64,000 bases of DNA from Acinetobacter sp. ANC 5054 (GTDB lineage: Bacteria; Pseudomonadota; Gammaproteobacteria; Pseudomonadales; Moraxellaceae): the NCBI RefSeq assembly GCF_002135295.1, contig NZ_NEGG01000011.1, positions 62,001 to 126,000 on the forward strand. Direction: 5' to 3'. The position numbers were made by a program, and so were the translations under genes. Shown one piece after another: positions 53,693 to 62,032 of this stretch. A model generated the notes under the pieces. It saw only the letters and a list, made by a program, of their open reading frames with translations, did not search any database and was not told where the DNA came from. Each line of letters begins with the position of its first letter. Position 1 is the stretch's first letter.

Positions 53693-54328
53693 ATGCCTTC
53701 AATTTATCAACTTAAACCCGCATTTCAAAATTTATTGAGACCTCTCGTTAAGTCTCTGTACCAATTCGGTATAACAGCAAATCAAGTTACCCTTTTTGCG
53801 ATGTTTATTTCGCTTCTCATCGCACTGTTCATTTACATCTACTTTTCGAGCCATGGTATTGGTATTTTGCTACTGGTTTTTCCGATTTGGATGTTAATAC
53901 GTATGGGCTTCAATGCTATTGATGGCATGCTTGCTCGAGAATTCAATCAACAATCAAAATTAGGCGCGTTTTATAATGAACTTTGTGACGTTATTTCAGA
54001 TACGGCACTGTATTTCAGTTTAATTTGCTTTGCCTTTATTCGGGCTGAACTCCTCATTTTGGCTTGTTTTTTATCCATTTTAGCTGAATATACGGGTGTC
54101 ATGGCGCCACTGATTGGTCAAGAACGACGCTATGATGGCCCTATGGGTAAAAGTGACCGCGCTTTGGCTTTTAGCCTGATTTGCATCATCATTGTGGCAT
54201 TTTCATTATTTAATCTTAACCTTGAACTGTTATCCCTTTTTTGTAATTTCATCCTCGGGATAATCATTTGTTTATCCTTATTCACCATTTATAACCGAAT
54301 CAAAAACAGTCTCATTGCAAACGACTAA
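53693..54328 (+). CDS. YnbA-like CDP-alcohol phosphatidyltransferase
   Basis: A 211-residue membrane enzyme with about six helices. The CDP-alcohol motif D-x2-DG-x2-AR-x8-G-x3-D-x3-D appears as NAIDGMLAREFNQQSKL followed by GAFYNELCDVISD: positions 74 and 95, normally Asp, are Asn, while Asp77, Gly78, Ala81, Arg82, Gly91 and Asp99 remain. The pattern matches E. coli YnbA as I recall it, so the change is a subfamily trait. It should transfer a phosphatidyl group from CDP-diacylglycerol to an unknown alcohol. It is the first gene of a six-gene unit with YnbC-, YnbD-, PlsC- and CdsA-like proteins. Confidence 0.85.
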   Translation: MPSIYQLKPAFQNLLRPLVKSLYQFGITANQVTLFAMFISLLIALFIYIYFSSHGIGILLLVFPIWMLIRMGFNAIDGMLAREFNQQSKLGAFYNELCDVISDTALYFSLICFAFIRAELLILACFLSILAEYTGVMAPLIGQERRYDGPMGKSDRALAFSLICIIIVAFSLFNLNLELLSLFCNFILGIIICLSLFTIYNRIKNSLIAND

Positions 54329-54392
54329 TTTAACAATTTTAATTTTTCAGTGATTTTTATTTAAACTTTAAAACCAATTTGAGCAAAGCATT

Positions 54393-56147
54393 ATGTATAA
54401 CAATACTCAGCACACTTTTACGAGCCATGACGGCACTGCCTTATTTTATCAACACTGGGAAAATCCGAATTTAAAGAAAAATCGAAAGAAAAAAGCGATT
54501 ATTTTATTTCATCGTGGTCATGAGCATTCAGGTCGGATGGCGCACTTGGTCGAAGAACTGAATTTACCTGATTTTGACTTTTTTGCATGGGATGCGCGAG
54601 GTCATGGTAATTCACCGGGTGAACGCGGTGATGCACCAAGTTTTTCTGCCTGTGTTCAAGATATTCAATACTTCGTACAGCATTTACAGTCTAACTATAA
54701 TATTCAATCTGAAAATATTGCCATTGTGGCGCAAAGTGTGGGTGCAGTTCTGGCAGCAACATGGGTGCATGATTATGCCCCTAAAATTCGTGCCTTATGT
54801 CTAGCCTCACCAGCTTTTGACATTAAATTGTATGTACCATTTGCCAAACCCGGACTGACACTCATGAGTAAGCTCGGTGGAAACTTTTTTATTAACAGTT
54901 ATGTCAAAGCAAAAATGCTGACACATGATCAAGAGCGTGCAAAAAGTTATGACACTGACCCAAAAATAGCACGTGCAATTTCTGTCAGGATGCTTTTAGG
55001 TTTATATGCTGCGTCAGCGCGTATTGTCGATGATGCACAAAATATCTTTGTCCCGACACAAATTTTAAGCTCAGGCTCCGACTTTGTGGTGCAGCAAAAA
55101 CCGCAGCGTGATTTTTATCAAAAACTTCCACACCCTCTCAAAGAGTTTCACGTTTTAGATGGCTTCTATCATGATACTTTAGGTGAAAAAGACCGCAAAA
55201 TCGCCACGGATAAAATCCATCGTTTTATTACACAATGTTTTAGCCGTCCATACGCTGCGCCGAATCTATTGCATGCCGATAAAATTGGTCCAAGCTGCGC
55301 CGTTGCAGAAAATTTAAGTTCAACTTTACCGAAACATTCTTTAAAACATGCCTTTTGGGAAGCGACCAAGAAAAACTTAAAACTCGGAAGCTTATTTTCT
55401 AAAGGTTTAAAAATTGGTGAAGATACAGGCTATGACTCTGGTAGTACGCTTGATTTTGTCTACCGAAATACGAGTGAAAGTAAAAATCCAATTGGTAAAA
55501 TCATTGATCGCCAATATCTCAATGCCATTGGTTGGCGTGGAATACGTGTGCGCAAACAAAATATTGAACACATGCTCACCCAATATGCCACGAAGTTAAA
55601 AAACTCACAGCAAGCGTTGAGAATTATGGATATTGCGGCAGGTCATGGGCGCTACATTTTGGATGCCGTAGCTCAACTTCCTGAACAAGCTGACTCAATT
55701 TTATTAAGAGACTATAGCCCAATCAATGTACAGGCAGGTCAAGAGATGATTCAGCAACGTGGTTTAGCGCATATTGCTCAGTTTATTGAAGCCGATGCGT
55801 TTAATACTCAATCACTAGCAGCGGTCGAGCCGAAACCAACTTTAGCTGTTGTTTCAGGTCTATATGAACTTTTCAGTGATAATGATCTCTTACGTAATTC
55901 ATTGGCAGGTCTAAGCCAAGCCATCGAATCCAATGGCTATCTCATCTACACAGGTCAAATTTGGCACCCACAACAAGAGTTCATCGCGCGCGCATTAACC
56001 TCACATCGTGAAGGTGATGCATGGGTCATGCGTTTACGTTCTCAAGCGGAAATGGATGCTTTGGTCGAACAAGCAGGTTTCAAGAAGGTCGATCAAGTCA
56101 TTGATGAATTTGGTATCTTTACAGTTTCAGTGGCACAAAAAATTTAA
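54393..56147 (+). CDS. YnbC-like alpha/beta hydrolase-methyltransferase fusion
   Basis: A 584-residue two-domain protein, the same size as E. coli YnbC. The N-terminal alpha/beta hydrolase (about 10-285) resembles monoacylglycerol lipase: FHRGHEHSGRMAHLVEEL, WDARGHGNSPGERGD and the nucleophile motif AQSVGA with Ser115; the terminal His is in GFYHDTLGEKD. The C-terminal part (about 360-580) has a SAM-dependent methyltransferase fold with IMDIAAGHGRYILDAV near residue 410. A lysophospholipase or acylglycerol hydrolase coupled to a methylation step is implied. No function has been shown for YnbC. 64 bp after ynbA. Confidence 0.87.
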   Translation: MYNNTQHTFTSHDGTALFYQHWENPNLKKNRKKKAIILFHRGHEHSGRMAHLVEELNLPDFDFFAWDARGHGNSPGERGDAPSFSACVQDIQYFVQHLQSNYNIQSENIAIVAQSVGAVLAATWVHDYAPKIRALCLASPAFDIKLYVPFAKPGLTLMSKLGGNFFINSYVKAKMLTHDQERAKSYDTDPKIARAISVRMLLGLYAASARIVDDAQNIFVPTQILSSGSDFVVQQKPQRDFYQKLPHPLKEFHVLDGFYHDTLGEKDRKIATDKIHRFITQCFSRPYAAPNLLHADKIGPSCAVAENLSSTLPKHSLKHAFWEATKKNLKLGSLFSKGLKIGEDTGYDSGSTLDFVYRNTSESKNPIGKIIDRQYLNAIGWRGIRVRKQNIEHMLTQYATKLKNSQQALRIMDIAAGHGRYILDAVAQLPEQADSILLRDYSPINVQAGQEMIQQRGLAHIAQFIEADAFNTQSLAAVEPKPTLAVVSGLYELFSDNDLLRNSLAGLSQAIESNGYLIYTGQIWHPQQEFIARALTSHREGDAWVMRLRSQAEMDALVEQAGFKKVDQVIDEFGIFTVSVAQKI

Positions 56148-56165
56148 TTTCAGGTGGGTGTATAA

Positions 56166-57521
56166 ATGCAGACATTTGAAAAACAAGCAGGTACTTGGAA
56201 ACTTGGACTACTGTGCCTTGCTGTCTTGGCACCTTTCTTTTTCTTAAGTTATGGCTTTGCCAATCATTATGCCGACAGTTTAACTTCGGTTAAATTTATC
56301 GTTTTTGATTGGGAAAAATACATTCCTCTTTGGCCTTGGACGATTGTACCTTATTGGTCAATTGATCTGTTTTATGGATTATCTCTACTGCTGTGTTGGA
56401 ATAAGTTTGAATTAAAACAGCATTCGCTTAGGCTATTTTCAGCACAAATCATTTCCATCAGTTGTTTTTTACTCTTTCCTTTACGTTTTAGCTTTGAGCG
56501 ACCTGAGCTAAGTGGATTTTTCGGGCTTTGGTTTGACGTTTTAATGGGTTTCGATAAACCGTTTAATCAAGCCCCGTCGCTGCATATCGTACTTCTGGTC
56601 ATTCTGTGGGATTTCTACAGACGGCATGTACAAGGCACTCAAAAATATCTTGTCGATATTTGGGCTTTTCTGATTGGGCTCTCGGTACTCACCACATGGC
56701 AGCATCATTTCATTGATATCCCGACAGGGCTTTTGGTGGGTGCACTCTGTCTTTGGTTATTCCCCTTACACACTGCTGCGCCTTGGACTAAAAACTTACA
56801 AAGCTCATTGACTTTAAAGCATTTTAAACTCGGCATCTTATATTTCATTGCGGCTTTATTCTTTGTGGCGGTGTCTTATGCAAAAGGTGTGTGGCTTTGG
56901 CTGCTCTATCCTGCTGTTAGTATGTTGTTGGTAGCCTTAGCATATTTATTTAATCGACCACATCTTTTTCAAAAGCAGTCCAATGGTCAAATGACCATTG
57001 CAGCAAAAATACTCTTTGCTCCTTATCTATTATTCGCTTGGATCAATAGCCGAGTTTGGACCAAGAAGAATCCTGAAGATTCAAAGATCGTCAAATTAGG
57101 CAAAAGTTATGTGTATTTAGGGCGCATCCCCAATCAAGCAACAATTCAGCAATACGATGCACTTTTCGACTGTTGTGCCGAACTTCCCATAGATCATCAG
57201 TCTAAAATATATCAACAAAATTTGAGTCTTGATTTGATTCCGCTGCAAGCCAATCAGTTATATCAATCTGTGCAACGATTGGAAGATATATTGCAATCAT
57301 ATCAAGGCTCTGAAGCACAGAATGTACTGATCTTTTGTGCACTTGGGTATTCACGTAGTAGTGCTGTGGTCGCAGCATTGTTGTTAAAACATCATCCTGA
57401 ATATTCAGTCGAAGACTGTTTGCGGATCATTCGTCATAGTCGTCCTTGGGTTGTACTTAAAGACGCTCAAATTCAACAATTGAACGTTTACCGTCTCAAG
57501 CTTAAAGGTCTCGCGCCATGA
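56166..57521 (+). CDS. YnbD-like PAP2 / dual-specificity phosphatase fusion
   Basis: A 451-residue protein. The first ~280 residues have about eight membrane segments and a PAP2-like domain with FNQAPSLHIVLLVILWDF and TWQHHFIDIPTGLLVG, the second and third PAP2 motifs. The last ~150 residues are a cytosolic dual-specificity phosphatase domain; FCALGYSRSSAVVAALLL near residue 390 gives the CX5R loop. The usual His before the Cys is Phe. Such phosphatases can remove phosphate from phosphatidylglycerophosphate, so a phosphorylated lipid headgroup is a likely substrate. Only 18 bp after the YnbC-like gene. Confidence 0.85.
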   Translation: MQTFEKQAGTWKLGLLCLAVLAPFFFLSYGFANHYADSLTSVKFIVFDWEKYIPLWPWTIVPYWSIDLFYGLSLLLCWNKFELKQHSLRLFSAQIISISCFLLFPLRFSFERPELSGFFGLWFDVLMGFDKPFNQAPSLHIVLLVILWDFYRRHVQGTQKYLVDIWAFLIGLSVLTTWQHHFIDIPTGLLVGALCLWLFPLHTAAPWTKNLQSSLTLKHFKLGILYFIAALFFVAVSYAKGVWLWLLYPAVSMLLVALAYLFNRPHLFQKQSNGQMTIAAKILFAPYLLFAWINSRVWTKKNPEDSKIVKLGKSYVYLGRIPNQATIQQYDALFDCCAELPIDHQSKIYQQNLSLDLIPLQANQLYQSVQRLEDILQSYQGSEAQNVLIFCALGYSRSSAVVAALLLKHHPEYSVEDCLRIIRHSRPWVVLKDAQIQQLNVYRLKLKGLAP

Positions 57522-57946
57522 TGATGCAATTAATGGTGGTCTCGAAACTATTAAAATCGAGTTCAGGACTGTTGGCTTCAGGCTATCTAGCCTTTACGCT
57601 TTGCTGTGTGCTGATCATTCTGTTAACAGTTCCATTTAAATTTGCACTTATGTTACTGCTTTTGAATCTGATTTTAATTGGACTGCATCATTTTCTCAGC
57701 ATTCGTGTTCAGTTCGACGCTGCACTTTTAGATATGGTTTCAGAACAGTCAAATTTACATGATCTTGAACAAAGTACCCAATCTTTAGATCAAAGTTTAG
57801 TTGATATGAAATTGATGCCCGCTTCAAAAAGTGGGCGTGCTTGGGAGACTAGACTCGAAGGTTGTTTGAAGCTATTCAAACTTCAAATATTCGTGTTGTG
57901 CTTGCAATACCTTGCATTCATCTGCATATTTTTACTTTATAATTAA
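57518..57946 (+). CDS. Unknown membrane protein of the ynb-like operon
   Basis: I do not recognise this 142-residue protein. It has two hydrophobic segments near residues 20-60 (AFTLCCVLIILLTVPFKF, then LMLLLLNLILIGL) and one at the C-terminus (LQIFVLCLQYLAFICIFLL), with an acidic middle. It overlaps the YnbD-like gene by 4 bp and precedes the acyltransferase by 19 bp, so it is an operon member. It has no counterpart in the four-gene E. coli ynb set as I know it. Confidence 0.65.
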   Translation: MMMQLMVVSKLLKSSSGLLASGYLAFTLCCVLIILLTVPFKFALMLLLLNLILIGLHHFLSIRVQFDAALLDMVSEQSNLHDLEQSTQSLDQSLVDMKLMPASKSGRAWETRLEGCLKLFKLQIFVLCLQYLAFICIFLLYN

Positions 57947-57965
57947 TTCACAATAAATTATTCCT

Positions 57966-58658
57966 ATGCCAATACATCCACATCTACATACCAGTCCGCG
58001 CCCTGACAAAAAGGGAAATATCTTGAGCCGTTCCATTGCACGGTTTATCGCCTTTTTAACCCGACGAGGCGCACGACTTTTGACAGGTGCGCGTAGTTTG
58101 TGGGTGGGCTGTAAACCCGTCATGAAACAACGGATCTATTATGCCAACCATAATAGCCATATCGATTTCATTTTACTTTGGTCATCACTGCCCACAGATT
58201 TACGGCGTCAAACCCGTCCAATTGCGGCATCAGATTACTGGTTAAAAGATGGTTTTCGTCGCTTTCTCATCCAAGATACTTTCACGGGTGTCACAATTCA
58301 GCGCAATCGTGAAAATAATCAAGATCCGCTTGATCCGGTCAAAGATGTATTGGCGCAAGGTTATTCTATTATTTTCTTCCCTGAGGGCACGCGCAATTTA
58401 AATGACGATGTTGAATTATTGCCATTTAAAAGTGGACTCTACCATTTAAAGAATCAATTTCCTGATGTTGAAGTCGTACCCGTATGGATTTCCAATTTAA
58501 AACGTGTGATGCCAAAAGGTGCACTGATTCCCTTACCACTGTTATCAACGGTCATTTTTGGCAAACCTTTAACCTTACATGAAGAACTAGATAAAGCCGA
58601 GTTTTTAACTTATGCGCAAGAAGAATTACTGAAACTAAAAGCATCGGAGTGTCAATAA
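57966..58658 (+). CDS. PlsC-type lysophospholipid acyltransferase
   Basis: A 230-residue acyltransferase. The catalytic HX4D is in ANHNSHIDFILLWSSL at residues 61-66; GVTIQRNRENN and IIFFPEGTRN are the substrate- and acyl-binding motifs; VVPVWISNLKRVMPKG follows. It should acylate a lysophosphatidate or related acceptor at the membrane. The chromosomal plsC of Acinetobacter is elsewhere, so this copy is dedicated to the unit. Its stop shares one base with the start of the CdsA-like gene. Confidence 0.9.
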   Translation: MPIHPHLHTSPRPDKKGNILSRSIARFIAFLTRRGARLLTGARSLWVGCKPVMKQRIYYANHNSHIDFILLWSSLPTDLRRQTRPIAASDYWLKDGFRRFLIQDTFTGVTIQRNRENNQDPLDPVKDVLAQGYSIIFFPEGTRNLNDDVELLPFKSGLYHLKNQFPDVEVVPVWISNLKRVMPKGALIPLPLLSTVIFGKPLTLHEELDKAEFLTYAQEELLKLKASECQ

Positions 58659-59602
58659 TGGATTTAAGTAATACTCAGATGACCTATCTTTTATTTGGTA
58701 TTTTTTCGGCCATTTTGATCTTCGCTTCTACTGTTGGCGGTATTTTGAAATTGCGTGCAGGCTATGCACCTGCGCCAGTGATTGATAACTTAAATGCACG
58801 TATTAATGCATGGTGGATCATGCTATTGGTCCTTGGCGCTGCCATTCTAATTGGCAAAATTGCCTTTATCATTTTATTTGCGCTCATTTCACTTTTTGCA
58901 TTACGTGAATTTATTAGTCTGCTCCCCACGCGTCGTGGCGACTATTTTCCATTGTTGATCGCATTTTATTTTGTCATTCCTTATCAATATTATTTGGTCT
59001 ATATCGACTGGTATGGTTTGTACTCGATCTTTATTCCTTTATACGTTTTTTTACTGATCCCAATTGCCACCTTAAAACAAGAAGACACGACTCGCTTTTT
59101 GGAGCGCAGTGCTAAAATTCAATGGGGCTTGATGATCAGTGTCTTTTGTATTTCGCACGTTCCTGCACTGCTTAATCTTAAACTGCCAGGTTTTCAAGGC
59201 GAGAAAATTTGGCTAGCAATGTGGCTCATCATGGTGGTGCAAGCCTCAGATGTACTGCAATATGTATGCGGAAAACTGCTTGGAAAGCATAAAGTCGCGC
59301 CGATTCTTTCACCTTCGAAAACCATAGAAGGTTTAGTCGGTGGTATTGTTCTGGCAACTAGCCTTGGTGTGGCAATGTCATGGCTAACGCCCTTTAGTTA
59401 TCTACAAGCTGCAGTGATTGGTTTTATTGTCTGTATCTTCGGCTTTTTTGGTGGCTTGGTTATGTCAGCGATTAAGCGCGATCGCGGTGTGAAAGATTGG
59501 GGGCAATTGATTCAAGGGCATGGCGGAATGCTCGATCGCATCGATTCCATTTGTTTTTCTGCTCCAATTTTCTTTCATATCTTGCGCTATTGGTGGTCTT
59601 AA
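58658..59602 (+). CDS. YnbB-like phosphatidate cytidylyltransferase (CdsA family)
   Basis: A 314-residue integral membrane enzyme with about eight helices. SPSKTIEGLVGGIVLA near residue 225 and SAIKRDRGVKDWGQLIQGHG, then GMLDRIDSI near 270-295, form the CDP-diacylglycerol synthase signature. It makes CDP-diacylglycerol from phosphatidate and CTP. ATG at 58658 is preferred to GTG at 58649, since CGGAG lies 8 bases before it. It corresponds to E. coli YnbB but here is the last gene rather than the second. Its product is the donor for the YnbA-like enzyme. Confidence 0.88.
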   Translation: MDLSNTQMTYLLFGIFSAILIFASTVGGILKLRAGYAPAPVIDNLNARINAWWIMLLVLGAAILIGKIAFIILFALISLFALREFISLLPTRRGDYFPLLIAFYFVIPYQYYLVYIDWYGLYSIFIPLYVFLLIPIATLKQEDTTRFLERSAKIQWGLMISVFCISHVPALLNLKLPGFQGEKIWLAMWLIMVVQASDVLQYVCGKLLGKHKVAPILSPSKTIEGLVGGIVLATSLGVAMSWLTPFSYLQAAVIGFIVCIFGFFGGLVMSAIKRDRGVKDWGQLIQGHGGMLDRIDSICFSAPIFFHILRYWWS

Positions 59603-59630
59603 AGTTTAGCCCAAAGACTGGCCTGATATC

Positions 59631-59660
59631 AAAAACCCAAGTCAACTGACTTGGGTTTTT
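59631..59660. terminator. Bidirectional intrinsic terminator
   Basis: AAAAACCCAAGTCA-AC-TGACTTGGGTTTTT, a 14-bp perfect stem between the CdsA-like gene and alkM. Confidence 0.92.
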
Positions 59661-59681
59661 GTTTATTTAGATCCTATTTTT

Positions 59682-60887
59682 TCAATCTGCACTTAAGCCA
59701 AATTTTTTGACGATGCTTGCTCGGCGTTTTGGCAAAATATTCGCCTTAGTCAGATCACCTTTATAGTGATCAAATACGCGTTTATCCATCATTTTGAACC
59801 ATATTGATGGCACTAAGGCTGGAATGAGCATGGTGGCATAACCACTTGGTAATTCAGGGGCTTCATCAAAATGCCTCAAAGCCTGAAAAGGACGTGTCGG
59901 ATAGGCATGATGATCTGAATGGCGTTGTAATTGATACAAAAATAGATTGGTCACAATATTGTTATTGTTCCAGCTATGTTCGGGCATGGTGCGTGCATAA
60001 CTACCATCTGCCTTTTGTTCGCGTTTTAAGCCATAGTGTTCAATATAATTAATAATTTCAAACAGACTGATGCCATAAAGTGCCTGTGTTGCCAGATACG
60101 GCGTTACACTAGCACCAAACAATTTAATCATGGTTGCATGAAAACCAGCACTCATTGCCCAACCATGAAAAAGTTCATTGTCTTTGGAAAAGAACGATAA
60201 ACCTTTACGTTTTAAACGCTGTTTTTCAATTTGAATCGCTGATTTAACCCCGCCAAATACAGTTCGTGGCCAAAATTCATAGAACGTTTCACCCATTTTT
60301 GAAGATGCTGGATCTTCAGGTGTAGCGGCACGTTTATGATGTCCATATGGATGCTCAATCCGAAAATGGCTATAACCCAATGGTGCTAAAGTTGCATGTG
60401 CCCAATAATGATCTTTTTTATGTGGTCGATGACATAACTCATGTGCCGTATTCACCCCTACACCATTGATTGCACCCATGGAAATGCCCAACAGTAGTTG
60501 ATCGAGCAACGAAACGTCTTTACGTGTAACGACATAACCTGCAAATACATTTGCAGCCATTTGTAAGGGTATAAACAACTTCACAATTCGATCGTAATAA
60601 GGGTCATTGACCAGAACTTTAATATCATCGTCAGTTGGATTGTTGGCATCATCACCAATTAATGCATCTAAAGTCGGAATAATGACATGCAACAGTAAAG
60701 GGCCGCCCATGGCAAATATTTTCTTGGTGGACTTTGGACCAAAATGATAGCCCGCTAAAATGCCCATACCAATCACGGGTAGACCTGGACTCAGTAACCA
60801 GCCATAGCGCTTTTTATCTAATACGCTACCCATTTTCTGCTCTAAAAGTGCCAATTGCTGTTCATTTAATTTTACTGGTGCATTCAT
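59682..60887 (-). CDS. alkM: Alkane 1-monooxygenase
   Basis: A 401-residue membrane di-iron alkane hydroxylase. Histidine boxes are NTAHELCHRPHKKD (near residue 147), EHPYGHHKRAATP (near 179), NYIEHYGL and LQRHSDHHAYPTRPFQAL (near 319). It oxidises medium- to long-chain n-alkanes to primary alcohols with rubredoxin as electron donor. ATG at 60887 is favoured by GGAAG eight bases upstream; the frame opens at 60932. It is divergent from an AraC-type gene, exactly the alkM-alkR arrangement of Acinetobacter. Confidence 0.93.
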   Translation of the reverse strand: MNAPVKLNEQQLALLEQKMGSVLDKKRYGWLLSPGLPVIGMGILAGYHFGPKSTKKIFAMGGPLLLHVIIPTLDALIGDDANNPTDDDIKVLVNDPYYDRIVKLFIPLQMAANVFAGYVVTRKDVSLLDQLLLGISMGAINGVGVNTAHELCHRPHKKDHYWAHATLAPLGYSHFRIEHPYGHHKRAATPEDPASSKMGETFYEFWPRTVFGGVKSAIQIEKQRLKRKGLSFFSKDNELFHGWAMSAGFHATMIKLFGASVTPYLATQALYGISLFEIINYIEHYGLKREQKADGSYARTMPEHSWNNNNIVTNLFLYQLQRHSDHHAYPTRPFQALRHFDEAPELPSGYATMLIPALVPSIWFKMMDKRVFDHYKGDLTKANILPKRRASIVKKFGLSAD

Positions 60888-61066
60888 CTGCATGACTTCC
60901 CTATTTACTTCTTCTGTGTTTATATTCTTCAAAATAGGACTGATAGAACAGTTTTAAGCGTCCAAAAAAACTATGTGATCGTCTTTGGCATTTAAGGATA
61001 AATGCTGACCCATATGCACATATGTTCGGCAAAAATATTGAAATATTAATGAGTAGAAAATAAATA

Positions 61067-62011
61067 ATGGATGCTTTAAGTAAGATTTTTGATGATATTC
61101 ACTTACACCGATCAGAATATATTTATTTAAAATCACAACAGCCGTGGTCGTTTCATTTTCAAGATCAGGATGCCATGGTGGCTTATGTCGTCATTCAGGG
61201 TAAAGGCTATTTATGTCTGGAAAATGAGCAGGTCTTACTTGAAGCTGGAGATCTGTGCTTAGTACCTTCAGGGCAAAATCACTTCTGCTGTTCTGCACTT
61301 TCAGACAGCCTAATTGAATCGGTTAACATTACGCCTTTTTTTCAAGAAAAACGCCATAAAACTATGATTCTTAACGCTGCAAGTACAGCGGATTCTGACG
61401 AATTATTTATGCTCGCCATTCGTGGGCATGTCGACAGCATTATGGCTAAACCACTATTTAATGCACTGCCTAAGTTTTTACATACACCGCATATTATGAG
61501 CAGTACTGCGCCAGAGTGGTTGCAAATTGGTTTGCAGTTTTTAGCTGTAGAAGTCAATCAAATACGACCAGGCCGTGACAAAATCCTCGATCATTTGGTG
61601 AGTATTTTATTTATCGAATGTGTACGCGATTATATCGCTGCAATGCCAGACTCAAACAACTGGCTACATGCGCTCAGCCATCCCGAATTATCCAGTGCCC
61701 TTGCAGCCATACATGAACAACCTCACATTGCTTGGACTGTAGAAACCCTTGCTGAACAATGCTGTATGTCACGTTCAAAATTCGCCAGTCTTTTCACGCA
61801 AATGTTAGGTGAAAGTCCACTGGCTTATTTACAACAGCATCGACTCAGATTGGCCACCCAATTTCTCCAAGCTGGGCAACTCTCCATTCAACAAATTGCC
61901 CATCGTATTGGATATTCTTCAGAAACTGCGTTTAGCCAAACCTTTAAAAAGTTTTATGATTTAACCCCAACGCAGTACCGACAACAACATCAAATCAGCA
62001 AAGAAGACTAA
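61067..62011 (+). CDS. alkR: AraC-family activator of alkane hydroxylase
   Basis: A 314-residue regulator. The N-terminal cupin-type ligand domain (residues 20-190) has GKGYLCLENEQVLLEAGDLC. The C-terminal HTH pair is VETLAEQCCMSRSKFASLF and IAHRIGYSSETAFSQTFKKF, ending LTPTQYRQQHQ. Its divergent place next to alkM matches AlkR, which activates alkM in response to alkanes. No clear operator was read in the 179-bp spacer. Confidence 0.87.
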   Translation: MDALSKIFDDIHLHRSEYIYLKSQQPWSFHFQDQDAMVAYVVIQGKGYLCLENEQVLLEAGDLCLVPSGQNHFCCSALSDSLIESVNITPFFQEKRHKTMILNAASTADSDELFMLAIRGHVDSIMAKPLFNALPKFLHTPHIMSSTAPEWLQIGLQFLAVEVNQIRPGRDKILDHLVSILFIECVRDYIAAMPDSNNWLHALSHPELSSALAAIHEQPHIAWTVETLAEQCCMSRSKFASLFTQMLGESPLAYLQQHRLRLATQFLQAGQLSIQQIAHRIGYSSETAFSQTFKKFYDLTPTQYRQQHQISKED

Positions 62012-62032
62012 ATATCCTTTTGAATTAAAAAA

